Assembly (NCBI RefSeq): GCF_018691265.1
Contig: NW_024881279.1
Coordinates: 3,687,243 to 3,751,242, forward strand
DNA from: Tyto alba
Lineage: Eukaryota; Chordata; Aves; Strigiformes; Tytonidae
Length of the DNA: 64,000 bases
Direction: 5' to 3'
Part shown: positions 33,561 to 46,600 of the stretch, one piece after another
How positions within the stretch are numbered: position 1 is the stretch's first letter
Layout of the letters: each line of letters starts with the position of its first letter
Position numbers and translations under genes: made by a program
The notes under the pieces: model-generated
Databases searched by the model: none
Told to the model about the DNA's origin: nothing
Seen by the model: the letters and a program-made list of their open reading frames with translations, nothing else

Positions 33561-36500
33561 GGGCCCAATTTACCAGCGTGGAGGAGCTGAGCGCCTGCTA
33601 AGGGCGGCGGGAGCTGTTTATACTCTCTCCATCACAAAAATCAGACCGACAGCATGGAAATGTGACTAAAACCAGAGGATGATACCGGGAATTTTGGCCT
33701 ACATAACTTTGCAATGAGTTCACCAAGCATTCCTGGCTCCCAGGCCTGAGCTGAGTCTACTAAACTGTGCAACACTTCTTCGTAATCAAATTATAGTTTA
33801 TACACAGAGAAGCGCAAACACACAGACACGTATCTTCCTACAAACACACAAAACACCCGCACGGAGCTGGTGTGCTGCTGGCTGAACTGTTGCACTGGTC
33901 TCGGCTACGACGGCAACGCTCACAGTTGCAAAGTACCACGACACTGACACCAGCAGCAAGAAGGGAATGGTAAGGATTGCAAGTCTTCCCCAGCCTTGCT
34001 GTAATAGTTCTCATAGGATTTCACAAGCGGCGTATAGTCGATTGCATAAAGCAGAGAAATAGCATGTCAGGCGTTTATTCACAATTTATTAATCTAGACA
34101 GTTAAGAAAAAGTCTAGACTGTTGGCCTGTTATTTGGCAGCAGGGAGGTTGTTTATTATTTTTCCACATGCTCAGAGAATTACTCCATTTACTTAAAAAA
34201 AGAGGAGGACTGAAATCCTATTTACTCTAATCTTTATTGTATTTAAACTGGCTCCTCTCCGTAGGCATGCCCTGTTCTTTTACTAGCTCAGCGTTGTCAG
34301 CCAAAGTGTTGTCCACTTACAAATGTCTTAGATACACAGAATGGTAATATTGAGTTATGCAAGTGTTTGGCTTTTTGCCTCTGAAAATAGCTGCTCAGTA
34401 GAAAAATACAAATACTGTCGCATGTTCTCTCTGGGTTATAACAGGTCACAGTCACAAAATCCCTGCTGTTTGTGAAATCATCTTGCAACTTGTACAACTT
34501 TAAGCGGACCCCAAAAATTAATGGAAGAGACATTAAACACGTGGAATAAGATATGCTGAATTGGTTACTGATGCCAGATTACTGGTGGGGAGTTTGCCAT
34601 GGCAAGAGTGTTCTTTCTTTTTGGCTTGCCTCTTTTTTTTTTAAGTCTTCATGTTTATCTGTGCCCAGCCCGTTCTTCTACCCACCCTCCCCTTTCTAAT
34701 GTTTTTTGGCATGAGGTTTCCTATGACAAATGAAGAAAATCTTTCAGCTAAAGTTTTAACCTGATTATAACAACAAAGAAAATGCAAATGGGGTAGTCAC
34801 TAGACTCCAGATTGCCTCCTGTCAGGGCAGGTTCTCCCCCGCCACCCCCCATTTTTAATTTTTTCAGGCAAGAGCTTGGACATCTGTAGACTGTTGCCGG
34901 ATACCTCCAATATCTAGACGGGTCCATATGCTCTTTTAGCATTTGCCAACAAAGTGCTGGGGCTGGAATCAAGTATCTGTAGGTTGTGCGTAGTAAAAAT
35001 AAAACACAGAAGACAGACAAACCGTTTGATGTAAGAGCCTGGTTCAGGCCGAGCTGTTCCATTGCGGGGTGTGTATCTGTTTGGGCTTGGAGCAAACCAG
35101 CTGTTTTTATTTTAGATGGTATTTTACAACCATTTTGAATGTTTTTGTCAGTTCCGATTCTGTTTTATCAGACACTTTTGGGAACGTTGCACACTCCACC
35201 GTGCCTGGGCCAGGCTGGGTGCTCTGGTGACTTGGCAGGAGTCCCTCACAGCCGGCAGGCTCGGTGGCTCTGTGGCAGGCACAGGACAGCCTTTCCTCGC
35301 TTCAGCTGCACCTTTGGAGCCCCTCGGCATCCGCCAAGGGACAGGAATGCTCCTCTTGATATGTGTCTCTTCACATTGCAACGCGGAAGGGAAACGAGGT
35401 AGATGAGAGCATCTGTGTAAGCGTCACGGGACAGCCAGTGCCGTCTCACTATAAACAGCTTTCACTGTCCTCACTGGCAACTTTCAGTGGGTCCGTATCA
35501 ATGCACGTCTTTGTTTTCATAGAAACCTTACTAAATGAAGAGCAGCTAACCTAATGCACTGTTTGCTTTAGCAGATCGCTCCTAACTTGGGCAGTAGGAC
35601 TCCGGCAGCGATCCGGTGCGTGGCTGGACGGCAGGTACCTGACGCGATGTTCCTGACCCCACCGTCCACCCTCAAGCATGAAATATTTGTTATTTCAGAA
35701 TTTCCACCTGCCTTCCATGAAGCCTTTCCCATAAAGTGCCCTCAGCCGAGAGATGTTCCCTTCAGTTGGGAGCTAAGAGGTAGGAAATCATTAATCTCTC
35801 CAGCCGGAGCGATGGTTGGGTCTACTCGGGGGAGCAGCTGGGGCTTGTCAGCCCCCTCTCTTCACATGTTAATATAATCTTCAAACCTTTCAATCTTAAG
35901 GCTCACTGTATTCACAGCACATTCACACCAGCACTCAGCACATTAGAGACCATCAAAGATGTGTGACAGGGAACATGAAAAGCAAGGAAAATTGCCACTG
36001 AAGGTAAATCCCAAGTAGAGAAAGCGTTATATCCCCGCATTGAAAAGTTGTTGGGCTTCCCATTTGTTTCGGTCTTGTTGATTAAGGCTGAAAATAAGGG
36101 TTTGTCTGTCATGATGACCTCTGTAATTGTACTTGTACGTGGCTTTCTGGTTTCACCCTTCAGGAAAAATCTGTGCGTGGAAGGAAAGCCATGCTAGTCT
36201 TGAGTTAAAGTGAACAAAGGTGGGGCTTTAGTTTAAAAAATTGTATTATGATACAGCAGAAAGATGAAAATCACACTATTCTCACGCTTCATTTCTACCT
36301 TTTACTGTTACCCTTTGCACCGAAGCTTTAGGAATATGCACAGTGAGGAACTTTGCCTTAGAAGGAGCAAAATTAGCGGTACAATACAAAATGACCATTA
36401 CATTCTCGCTTTTGATTTTGCAAAAATAATTTGGTATTTCACATTTTCTGGGAACATAATTTGAGAAATTGAAATTTTGAGCTACAAAATGCTGTTTTAG

Positions 36501-38139
36501 ACAGCAGATCAATGTTTTTATTCGGGTACCTGATCAGTGTTGTGACATGTGAAAAGATGTAACTTTCCTGCAAAAGGTGCACTTGCACAAAATTACTAAC
36601 TATCCCTTTGCTTCCCTGATTTCACACACTTTTACCGAACTGTCTCAAACATGTTCTGCTCGGGAAGTTAATCAGCAGAACAAGCGTATATGGTAAAAGA
36701 GTCTGAAGAGCTTCTTCACATCGCGGGGATCCCAGAACATTCTGTTTTCTTCTAGTCAGGCGCAGAATTAGTTTGAACATCTTCCTTGTGGCGTGTTGAC
36801 CACATACTTAGTCAGTAGTCGCTGCCAATGATGTGAATGAATCTCTCAGGGCTAGTTTTTTTCCAAAGCTAAGAAATCAAAAACAATAGCCTAACAGCCG
36901 TATCAGAGAACAAGAGGAAGGAAATTGCCAGGCTGTAATAAAACTCAGGGAAACAAGAAATATATAGAACACGTAATAATACAAATAAAAAAAAATAATT
37001 CAGTGTATGTTGACTATCTGTCTTTCCCACTGGGAGAGGTGAGGAAGTTAAGTTTCACCCTGAAGAATCTGGGATGTGCACATGGTGGTGAAAGGCATGA
37101 GATTAAAAGACATCTTTGGGAGTGTCAGTGAACCAGAACAATGGAGGGAACATACCAGGAGGAGGAGATGTACTTTGTAATTTAGCTGATCTTCTCAAAT
37201 TCACGGATGTTTGAAGCAGAAACATTTAATCTCCTGAGATTGCAACTCATCTCTATAAATAGCAAGCCACCTTCAATTCTTCTGTGCAAGACTGCAGATA
37301 TTTTTCTTTTTCAATGAAGAAAAAACCTACACGCTAAGTAACGATGCTTTATTTGGGCAGAGTGATACAATCCAGACAAAAGGGAAGCAGATTTCCCCCC
37401 CTGCACAGACAATAGGCATCCTGCTTGGCCACATCCTTTAATCCCAGCCCTGAAATTACTCACTTGTGAAAGCTTCTTAATTGTGTTTAACTACGCAGGC
37501 CTTACCATGTGGAGACACAGGCTCTAACACCAGTGAGCAGTTAGGCTCATGACACTCGCTTCCATTGTTCTCCAGATATTTGGGAAAATAAACCTGACAG
37601 CTAAAATAGCCCCTGGAATAATTGCAGCCATTAGAGCCATTACCTACCCAAATTTGGGTATTTTTGGAGAAAGGAAAGTCTTGTTTCATGGGTCAGTTGA
37701 GCCAAACAATTAAATTGGAATAGCAGCCTTGGTTCCTATCAAGTACCTCTGTCTCCCTTCCTACTCGATGGGTGTCTGTTGGCTGATGTCCAACAAGTAA
37801 GATAATTTGCGTGCAAAAGAAAAAGGAATTCTTAGGATACTAATTCTATTCCCATGTTGAGTGCCCACTTCGGTGTTATTTTGATCACAGGAATGCTGAA
37901 CAGCTAGCATAGGTGGTAGAATAAGTTACCTTCTAAAGGCTGAGATTAATATTTAAATTATTCGAGATCCATGAGAGCTGCCATAGCACTGATTTCAGTT
38001 ATGCTTTTTATTCTAGTCTTCCATTATTTTTTTTCCAGCCACCTGCACTTGGAGAGAATCGACTAATCTTTTACTTGATCTTTAACTATGAACTGAGCTG
38101 GTAAAGAAAAAATTGCTTGATTTGCTACTACATTTCTGG
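33561..38139. other. Intergenic, no recognised gene
   Basis: Mainly AT-rich unique sequence with short ORFs only. No transposon, RNA gene or splice-flanked coding frame was recognised. Confidence 0.65.
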
Positions 38140-38203
38140 TAAAAAAAACCCAAACCAAACCAAACCAACCCAACCCAACCAACCAACCAACCAACCCACC
38201 CCC
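38140..38203. repeat. (CCAAA)n/(CCAA)n simple repeat
   Basis: An A8 run passes into CCAAACCAAACCAAACC and then CCAACCAACCAACCAACC units. It is a short microsatellite of the kind seen next to A-rich tails in bird genomes. Confidence 0.9.
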
Positions 38204-38605
38204 TCAAAACATGAAGGAAAAAATAAGAACAATATAATCTCTTAATAAAGAAGGATTTGAGCTTCAGTTATTTTCTACTTGCTCCTCCTCAGTTACTCAG
38301 GAGAATTTTTTATCTTTAGCTTTTTGATTTGGGTTCCTGGCAGGGAATCTCAGAAGATTCCCACACTACTGCAAATAATATTTTATGTACTAGAGTTGAA
38401 AAAGGATAACATGTTCTGCCAAATAACTAGTACAAACTTCTGACCTTTGGAACAATAATAGACGTGATATTTGGAAATGTTAATGTTACCACGGAAGATC
38501 AAAATGAAGTAAAAAAAAAAATAAATTAGTCTCGATAGACTTTACGGGACTGTATCTTTACTTGGTTGTCATTTTTGAGAGCATCTTATATTTTTTTTCT
38601 AGTGC

Positions 38606-38848
38606 TTGCAGTGTAATGACTTTGTGATGTTAAGAATAGTTGCCTTTAAGATCCGGCCTATCTGTTCCACTGTTGTGCCTGCAATGTTACTAGGCACAGG
38701 ACCAAAAGAGTGTACAGTTAAGGAAATGTCAAATTTCCTCAGATTTTTCTTTGAAGGAAACACTAGAAATATTATAAACCAACTTGGAATGGCCAATAAA
38801 GTCCTTCAGTACAACAAAGACAATTGTGCCATAAAGGGCAAGTGGTAA
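38606..38848 (+). other. Unrecognised 80-codon ORF after acceptor-like sequence
   Basis: An open frame of 80 codons in AT-balanced sequence follows TTTTTTTTCTAG and GCTTGCAG acceptor-like sites. The product has a mixed, protein-like composition (for example KECTVKEMSNFLRFFFEGN). I do not recognise it, and no start context or partner exon is visible. It may be chance or an old pseudogene fragment. Confidence 0.15.
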
Positions 38849-38849
38849 A

Positions 38850-39465
38850 GAGAACGGGAAGGAATAGCTGGAGAAAGGGAAGAAACAAAACCACTCTTGT
38901 TTATTAGGAAGCAAAGAGAGGAAAAAAGGACAAACACAAGCTGTTTGCCTGCCCGGCTTTGATCTCATAAATTGAGAAAATTGGACTTGGGGTAAGGAAG
39001 GAAGTCTTCCGAGGTGTGTTTGATACACGGCTGCTTCCCGGTGTCCCTGAGGGGCCAACGTCACTGGAAATCCAGGTCCTGGGAGGACGTGGGCACAGGC
39101 CCAGGTCCACTTCGTAAAAACCCCACAAGGCCTCAGAGCCCTGCAACTGCTTTTGATTTAAGGTGGGGATGCAAACTTGGTAGGTCGGGCTTCCCACCCG
39201 CCACCTCGGTGGGCAAAGCAGGGATGGGGTCACGCTGGGGAACCCAAACCCCACAGCTCCCGGCCTCGAGTTGGTGGCTTTCAGAAGCTCTAGATAGGAA
39301 ATATTCTATGAACTGTAATTGTGAGGAAAAGGTGGGAACGCACACAAAACACAGGAGTAACTGTGAAGAAATGATACCCTGTCATTCACTGTCATGACAA
39401 AAATATTCCTGCCCATAGGAACTCCTGTTGGAGAACCACGTCCTCTTCGCTACCGAATTGTAATT
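38850..39465. other. Intergenic, upstream of the RAPGEF6 CpG island
   Basis: Unique sequence with no recognised gene. Composition rises in GC towards the promoter. Confidence 0.6.
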
Positions 39466-39772
39466 AACGCGGAAAGCGACTATTGGGTGCGAACGCGCGG
39501 CAGAAGGCGTTTTTTTGAGGGGAAACTCGGCGGGTGCCCTCAGGGCGGCAGCCTGTGAGGGGGAGGCGGGCGCGGGGGCACCGAGCCCCGGCCGGGCTGC
39601 GCTCCAGCGGCTGCCACTGACGGCGGGCCCGCTCCACCCGGCAGCCTACGCCCACCGCCAGCTGCGGGGCCGCGCTCCGCCCCGCAGAGCGGCGGCGGTG
39701 CCCGCTGCGAGGCCGCGGATCCCCAGCCCTGCCGCCATCCCCACAGCCACGCCGCCTCCACCGCCCGCCACC

Positions 39773-39782
39773 GCGCATGCGC
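39773..39782. promoter_or_regulatory. NRF1 binding site
   Basis: GCGCATGCGC matches the NRF1 consensus palindrome exactly and is flanked by GC boxes within 20 bases. Confidence 0.7.
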
Positions 39783-40223
39783 CAGGAGCCCCGCCCAACC
39801 CTCGCGAGCCTTCCCGCCGCGCAGCATTGACCACGCCCTCTCCCCCACCCTGCTGCGGGCGGGGCTCAGCTAAACCCCGCCCACTCCTTCATCTCCGCCC
39901 CCCTCGTCCTTCTTGCTGATTCTCTGGGTTAAAGAGCCCGCTCTCGCGTTTTTCTATTTGGGGGGGGATGCGTGGTGGGTGAAGCGGGCCGGGCCGGCGG
40001 CTTTGAGGGGAGGAGCGGGCCGGGCTGCGGGCGCGGGGGGAGGCGAAGCGCAGCTCGGGCTTCTTCAGGCGCCGCGCCGCGGAACTCCTCACCCGCCCGC
40101 CTCGCTTTGTGCGGCCCGCGGCGGGCGGAGCCGCTCGGCGGAGGGGCCGGGCGGGCGCGCGCAGGGAGTCCCGCTCCGGCCGGTAACTTCCCCCCCCTCA
40201 CGGCCGCCGCCTGGGCCCGCGCG

Positions 40224-40298
40224 ATGGCGAGCGGCGCCGGACGCCGGGGGAACGGGGCGGCGGGGCCCGGCGCCACCCGCCCCCCGCGCCTCTGCTGA
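40224..40298 (+). other. Upstream ORF in the RAPGEF6 5' leader (24 codons)
   Basis: ATGGCG at 40224 has G at -3 and G at +4, a strong initiation context, and runs 24 codons to TGA at 40296-40298. It ends about 315 bases before the main ATG. If the TSS is upstream of it, it would reduce initiation at RAPGEF6. It would be inert if the TSS lies downstream. Confidence 0.45.
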
Positions 40299-40613
40299 GC
40301 CGGCAGCCGGAGCCGCCCGCGGCGCGGCGGAGGAGCCGCCCGCCTGGTGAGAAGCCAGCCCGGCCGCGGGCACCGCGCCCGCCCCGCGGCCTGCCCCGCT
40401 CCCTCCTCGGCCTTCGCCGTTCCCTCCCCGTTCCTCTGCCGGCGCGGCGAGGGGAAAGTTTCGGGGCGCGTCCCCGCCCCGCCACGGGGCAGCGGCGAGA
40501 GGGGCTCGGCTGATCGCCCCCGGTGGTGCTTCGTGTCCCCGCTCGCCCGGAGGCCTCGCTCCCCCACCGGCCGTTCCTGGGGAGTTACGGACCGGGAGGA
40601 GCACAGCAATAGA

Positions 40614-40682
40614 ATGACCTCTCCTGTGGACCCCAAGATTAAACAGGCTTTGCGGAAGAAACCAGCGGAAAGGACTCCGGAG
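40614..40682 (+). CDS. RAPGEF6: RAPGEF6 (PDZ-GEF2), first coding exon
   Basis: RAPGEF6 is a guanine nucleotide exchange factor for Rap1/Rap2. The full protein has cNMP-binding-like, RasGEF-N, PDZ, Ras-association and CDC25 catalytic domains and acts at membranes and junctions. Only the first 23 codons are here. MTSPVDPKIKQALRKKP followed by AERTPE matches the RAPGEF6 N-terminus and not RAPGEF2, as I recall both. The exon ends in phase 0 at GAG before donor GTAAGG (40683). The ATG at 40614 is chosen because homology begins exactly there. Human RAPGEF6 likewise lies directly downstream of FNIP1. Confidence 0.92.
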
Positions 40683-43600
40683 GTAAGGGAACTGCGGCTC
40701 CTTCCCCGCTGGGTCTTTTAAATGTATTTTATTTTTTTTTCAATCTTTTTCCTTTGCATAAATCACTGTTCCGACAGGCTTTCTGCTCCGTGCCGGGGTT
40801 CGTGGTGTTTGCACATGAGCCGGCTGGCACTCACAAACTTCTGTGTAGAGTTTGGTTATTTATTTATTTCTGCTTTCCAAAGTTGCACCTCTCGAGACCC
40901 ACAGCGTTTTTAACACCCTGTAACACGCTGGCTACAGACGTGAGGCACTTTATGAACTACTTCGGGCAAGCTGTAGGAAGAAGAGGAGGAGGTAGATCAC
41001 TGAAAAGTAAAATACTGCATATTTCAATGATGCAAAACTTCTGGGAAAAGTTAGCGAGCTGAAAGACTTTGCTTACCTGTACAGTGATGCAGATTTAAAC
41101 AAAACCAAACTAATTATGCTTTGCAGACTTCATAAAGAGATGTTTCTCTGGTGAGTGGGAGTGTAGAAATGTGCGAGGCTGGTTAGCTACAATAAAACGC
41201 ATTTTCCAATTAACTGCCTTCTCTTTCCCTTCCCCACAAGCTACTCTGTAATCAGCCGTGTATTTTTGGGAATGGTAGTGTCATGGAGCATTAATTTAAT
41301 AATGAAATATGTTTGATAGCATTTGCATTTCACTGAAAGGCTGATTGGAGTTTGTTTGCTTACTTACTCTAGCCTTTTTTAATTTGTTCCCCTTACTGTG
41401 ATTTTTTTTTTTTTTTTTTTTTTCTTTTTAAATGGGCTTAAGGATGAGTGGTATGAAATGATATGCTCTTGAGTTTGTCCCTTTGAGCCTGGGAAACATC
41501 TGTTCTCCCTTGATACTTCATGGAGAGCAGAATGTCCTGCCTGGTGTTCCTTATAAGTTAATTATCCAGAGGCTTTTCAGGGAGTGCTGCTGCAGAGACT
41601 GCTTCGGAGTACCCCCTTGCAGGACAGAGAGAGACCCCAATTCCCCTCCCAGGCAGACTTGTAAGTGAGGGAAAGACATGTGTTCAGTCCCAATGTTTAC
41701 TTGCCTTGGGATATCTGATACATTCCCCCTTGTGTCTTTGCTCCCTAAATTAATGATGAGCCAGGCTCTCTGTTCTTTCTCTTTTCCTATTTTTATCACT
41801 CCTCTCTTGCTTCAGACCTTTCTTTTCTTTCTCTTCAGCTGTAGTCTTCAGTTAGCAAAATTCCTTTGCTACTGTGGTTTGCAGTGTTGGGCAACTGGGT
41901 TCATCACAAAAGTGTCATTCATGAGCTAGCATACTGCGCTGGCTCGTCATGGCTTTGACTTTGGGGACCAGGTAATCTGGCCTGGCCTGAAACATCTGCC
42001 CACTGCTCCTTCTTGCAATTCTGATGTCTCACAGCTGGGTAGGGATTTTTTTTTTTTTATTCCCCAGTTTTCTCCCCAGCAATTGCCATGCAATTCTTCA
42101 GGCTTGTCACTTTATTTTGGCTAAAGCTGCCTTAAAATAAATATTTTGCTTAGACTTGTAATGTTGAACAGTCAGATACCACGATGTCCAACTGCATTGG
42201 ACTGTGCTCGCGGGTTCCTGTGGATCTGTGCAGATTCCCACTGAGACTGGCATCAGGTTTGTGCACAGGTTTGAATTTGCCAAGGTATCTCCATTGTGGA
42301 AAAGAAAATCTAATCTTTGCTAATCTAACTAACAGCACCTCTAAAATGATTAAAAAAAACCCAAATCTTAATTCCCTTGTTAATCTGACCCTTTTTTGGC
42401 AGGCATTTAGAGACACTGCACAGTGAGACTACTCGTGATTAAAGTTAAACATGTACTTAAAACTTGGCAGGATTGGGGCCTCTGTTCTTGATGCTTGTTG
42501 CTGAGTGGATAATTACAGTCAAATCACTTCTGTTTTCTTGGGGTACTTTTATTTATATACATTTAGAAACTAACCTGATTTCAAGAGCACCTCCCCTTTT
42601 CAATAGCACGGTGTGTCTGGGGGGTCCTGTTTCTGGATCTATACTACCTGTTCAGACAAACAAACAAAAAAAAAAATAAATTGAACCTTCCCAGCGCGGC
42701 TGCGCTCTGCCAGATTTCCCCAAGCATATGCTGCGAGATGTGATGACAGATGGATATAGGGTGCTAAGGGAACCGGAGGAAACAATTGCGATGTAATTTT
42801 TTTTTTCCTTGTTTTTTTTCTTAATTGTGCTAAGCATCCTGACTTGTCAGCTTTCTTCTGTAGGCTGCAAGATTTAGGCCAGGGAGGCCCAAACCTGCTT
42901 AGCGCAGCCGTCGGGGTCAGACCCCAGTTTCGGCTGTACAAGCTGGTGACTCCTGTCTTGAAGTATCCAGTTGTGCACAGACAAAAAGCGTGGCTTCGTT
43001 TCTCCCCTCCTACTCTCCAGAAAGGTATCATCAGCTCCTCCCACATGAAGTCAGCTGCGTGGGGCTGCTAGTGTACTTTGACTGCATTTTTATACAGGAA
43101 AACCCCCCAAATTCCCCAAACCATGATTGGTATTCTATGATGAGCCGAAGCTGCTTGACCAGAGGAGTTTCAAGGGCTTTCAGTCCCTTTCTGTCCCCCC
43201 TCTATTTCTGATCCTGCAGTTTATATGAGCAGTTTACCTGGGTATTACAAATTACAGGGTTGGGGCTGCGCTGATTAGTGGCATGGTCTGGTGCTTCATA
43301 CCAGTCATCTGTACAGCAGTCTCTGGAAAAATACAGATAAATAATCCACCCATAAAGTTTTTCTTATGAGTGGTACAATTATCCATATGATTTTGATTTT
43401 TAGGACTTTTTCTTTATAAAATATTTTAATTTGTAAGATCTAGGGAACTAAACAGGGAGATACTAAAGTATTTTTATAAATTACTTATTTTGGGGGAATT
43501 ATCTCAATGGCTTGCTCAAGTAAAAATTTTTATACTTGATGTTACAAATATTTTTGTTTGGAAAAATCTTTGTTAGGGCAAGTTTTCAGTGTTGTGGTAA

Positions 43601-46600
43601 CATTCCAGTGTTTGCTAATTGTTAGTGTACAAGTTATGCATATTAGACATGTACACACTTGATTTTTTTTTGGTTGGTGTTGCTCAGATACTTCATGTGT
43701 TATAATCTTTAATTTATTTGGCAGGAGGGAATTATTTTGATGAACTCGTAGAGATTGTAGCTAACATTTAATGATGTATACATTTTTATGTAATTGCTGT
43801 TGTGTTACTCCATTTAGAATCTTTCTTTGGTACTACCGAAGTCTGGGAAATCTTTTGAATTTTTTACTTTCTTTTATTTTCTTTCTTCACTCAGTCCCGG
43901 TGCATCATAAAATTGTACAGATATGTGATGCAAGCTGGCCTTTCTTGTGGAAAATCTTTGCAAATGTTTGCTCGTGGACTGATCCCCATGTACGTGGCAG
44001 ATTGCCGCTCCAGGACGCGAGTCCCTCCAGTAAAACTTATGACTCGTTGGTTACATAGATTGAGTACGACTGGGTGCTGACACTGGATATAAATCTGTTT
44101 TTCTCCTGGGTTCAGCATGAAAATGCAGAATTTGTGAGGGTTCTCTCAGATGTTAGTTTCAATAACAGATTATCCTGACAAATCATCTCCTCTGTGTGAG
44201 CTGTCTTGTCAGATAGAGGAAACCTTTGCAGTAATTGAACACTTAATCACTTAAAAAAAAAAAAACAAAAAAAAACCAAACCATCCAAAACCATACTTAT
44301 ATTTAAACTATAGGATTTTATACACTTGTTTAATATTTTAATATCTGCATTTGTCTTCCAGGGTTATGCTGATGTCTGTGCGGTGTTAAATGTGCGAGTG
44401 TTTATACGTGCAGATCCTCCAGTTCTCTCAGGCTGGGAATACGGGATTTGCATGCTTTCATGCAATGTTTTAGCTTTGTCTTGCCCATCATCCTGCCTGC
44501 TTCTTGTGTTACAGGTGGGGATATTAAATTAATAATTTAGGAATATTTTAGTAGAAGAGAATCGTTTGTTCAAAGCCGTAGGAGGGAAGGATGAATGTTT
44601 ATGCCACCGTGCATGCTCTCATTAGAGGTTTAATTTTTTGAGGCCCAGAATTCCTTATCAGATCCTTACAAAGGCAGGGATGTTAGTCTTTTGGGGAGTG
44701 GTTTAATGCCTACCACAGATAAGGACTCAGTGGCTGATAGGGTAAAAAAGCAAACGATTATGCTTCTTTTTCTTTCTCTTTCCTTTCCCCCCGGCCTTTG
44801 AGCATACTCTCTTCCATCTTTAATGGATCCTTTTCCCAGCATAGTCTCCCTTTAGTTCTTCATTACTTTGTTCTAGGTAGTGTTTCCTTTCCATGGGCCG
44901 GAAAGATTTGCCTTTATTGGACTTCAAAGATTTAAGAGTTTATTTTTGTATTCTAAGCTCTCTTGTATTTTCCTACCTTTGTCTTGTTTCAGTAATTCTT
45001 GATTAATGTTAATTCAACTTTATTTGGCAATACTAACTTGTCCTTCTTTTCTCGTTCCCTTTTTGTTAATATGGTGGAAAGAGAAAAAAACCCCAATTTG
45101 CACAATGGTGTCATAACAGGGTCTGCTATTTGGAGTGTGTATGTGATACTTCTTGATGGCTTCTATATAGAGAAGTAGATCTGCATGAATCTAAATCATG
45201 CACAAATAGTACATTGATGGGCATTATAAAATGGCTGTAATAAATAAAATAAATGATTGCTGACAGCATAACAAAGGCACTCTTGTACTGTAGCACAGCT
45301 GAGCCAAACAGAGGAGAACATCTGCTTCTTGTTTCCAGAAATAACTGGTATTTTGAAGTGGGTTTTTTCATCCTTTTAATAATTTTCTGTAAACTCAGTA
45401 GGTGAAACAGAGGATTAGCCTTTGTTAAAATCCATTGTTTCTGTAGTTTGCAGTGAGCTTTTAGCAGTGTTAATGTAACGACGGTGTTGTTTTTGGATAG
45501 CCATTTAACATAATCAGAATTGTAGAATTGCTACAAAAATCTAGATGCTTGCAATTATCTTATAGCTGAAAAGAAATTTGTATTACATGAAGTTGCGGAT
45601 CCTGGTTTGTATTTAATAAAAATTCCATGCCATTAGTACGTGGGCCTCCAAAAGAGGGAAAGAGGAGTGATGGAAACCTGACTCCTGCCATAATTTTCTA
45701 CTACCTAACATCTCCCTCGCATTTTTCATTCCCATTTTTTCGTTAGTGATAAATTCTTTTAAAACTGCTGCTTTCAAAGACTTTGTCATGTAACAGTTCT
45801 GGAGCTCGAAGTGAAGACAACCAGCAGTTACCTGGTGTAAAATACTCGAGATTGTTCTGTAGCTCTGTGCTGCGGTATCTTTGCCAGAGGGCCTCCCCAA
45901 ACTGTGTATCAGAGCTGAACTGACCTGTGCTACGGAGCTTTTATCCCTTACACTGCAGAGACTCGGTTTGGCCTTTGCTGGTGGCTGTGCCTGGAAGTTG
46001 GAAGAGACCTTTAAAGTCGCTGTATTGGTTATCACCGGGTGGTAACTAGATTGCGAACACGTACTGACGTGCATCCAATTTACTACTAATAAATTCCTGG
46101 CTGGGTCGTTGTGTACCTTATGCAGATTGCCTTTCTGTACTCATATGACAACAATTATGATTTACAGTTACAAGAACATAAAGCCTAGTAATATAATTAT
46201 TAATACTTTATAAGCAGTCTTGTGAAGGCGACAGTTATGGCTTTAGTTTTGTTCTGTACGATTGAAAAATCAAATGCAGAAAAATCAGTTGTTTTACTAG
46301 CAAAAATGTTGAGTAACTGCAGCTTTAGAGAAAGACTTGAGAGTAGATGTGCTCTGGTCCTGTGCACTGCCTCGTTGACACTGTATTCTAGCTGCATCTT
46401 TCAAAGACTAGAAAAGACCTGGAATTGTAACATTTTCTTATGTATTAGATTAGTCTATTTAAATAAAATGTGTTGTGAAGTTTTTTTCATTTTATAGCTA
46501 TAGATCTAGTAAAAGTAAAGTTCAGAACAGTGGTACCTGAGGAGTGACATGTTGGATATCATTTTGGTGACTGACAGTTCTTAAGACCGAGTCTTATTCT

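Larger units (their letters stand above)
39470..40613 (+). promoter_or_regulatory. RAPGEF6: RAPGEF6 CpG-island promoter and 5' leader
   Basis: The island is extremely GC- and CpG-rich and ends at the RAPGEF6 start. It has a perfect NRF1 palindrome GCGCATGCGC at 39773-39782, CTCGCGAG at 39801-39808, several GC boxes (CCCCGCCC at about 39790 and 39876, GGGCGGGGC at about 39857) and no TATA box. Transcription probably starts at dispersed sites between about 39800 and 40300. The 5' leader then carries an upstream ORF. Head-to-tail placement after FNIP1 means this island separates the two genes. Confidence 0.85.

Noticed and set aside
38140..38203. Regular repeat considered as CRISPR or satellite
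   Set aside because: Unit length of 4-5 bases and no spacers: a simple microsatellite in a vertebrate genome.
40347..40613. In-frame upstream extension of RAPGEF6
   Set aside because: The frame is open upstream of 40614 but has no ATG there, only a GTG, and homology to RAPGEF6 begins exactly at the ATG at 40614.
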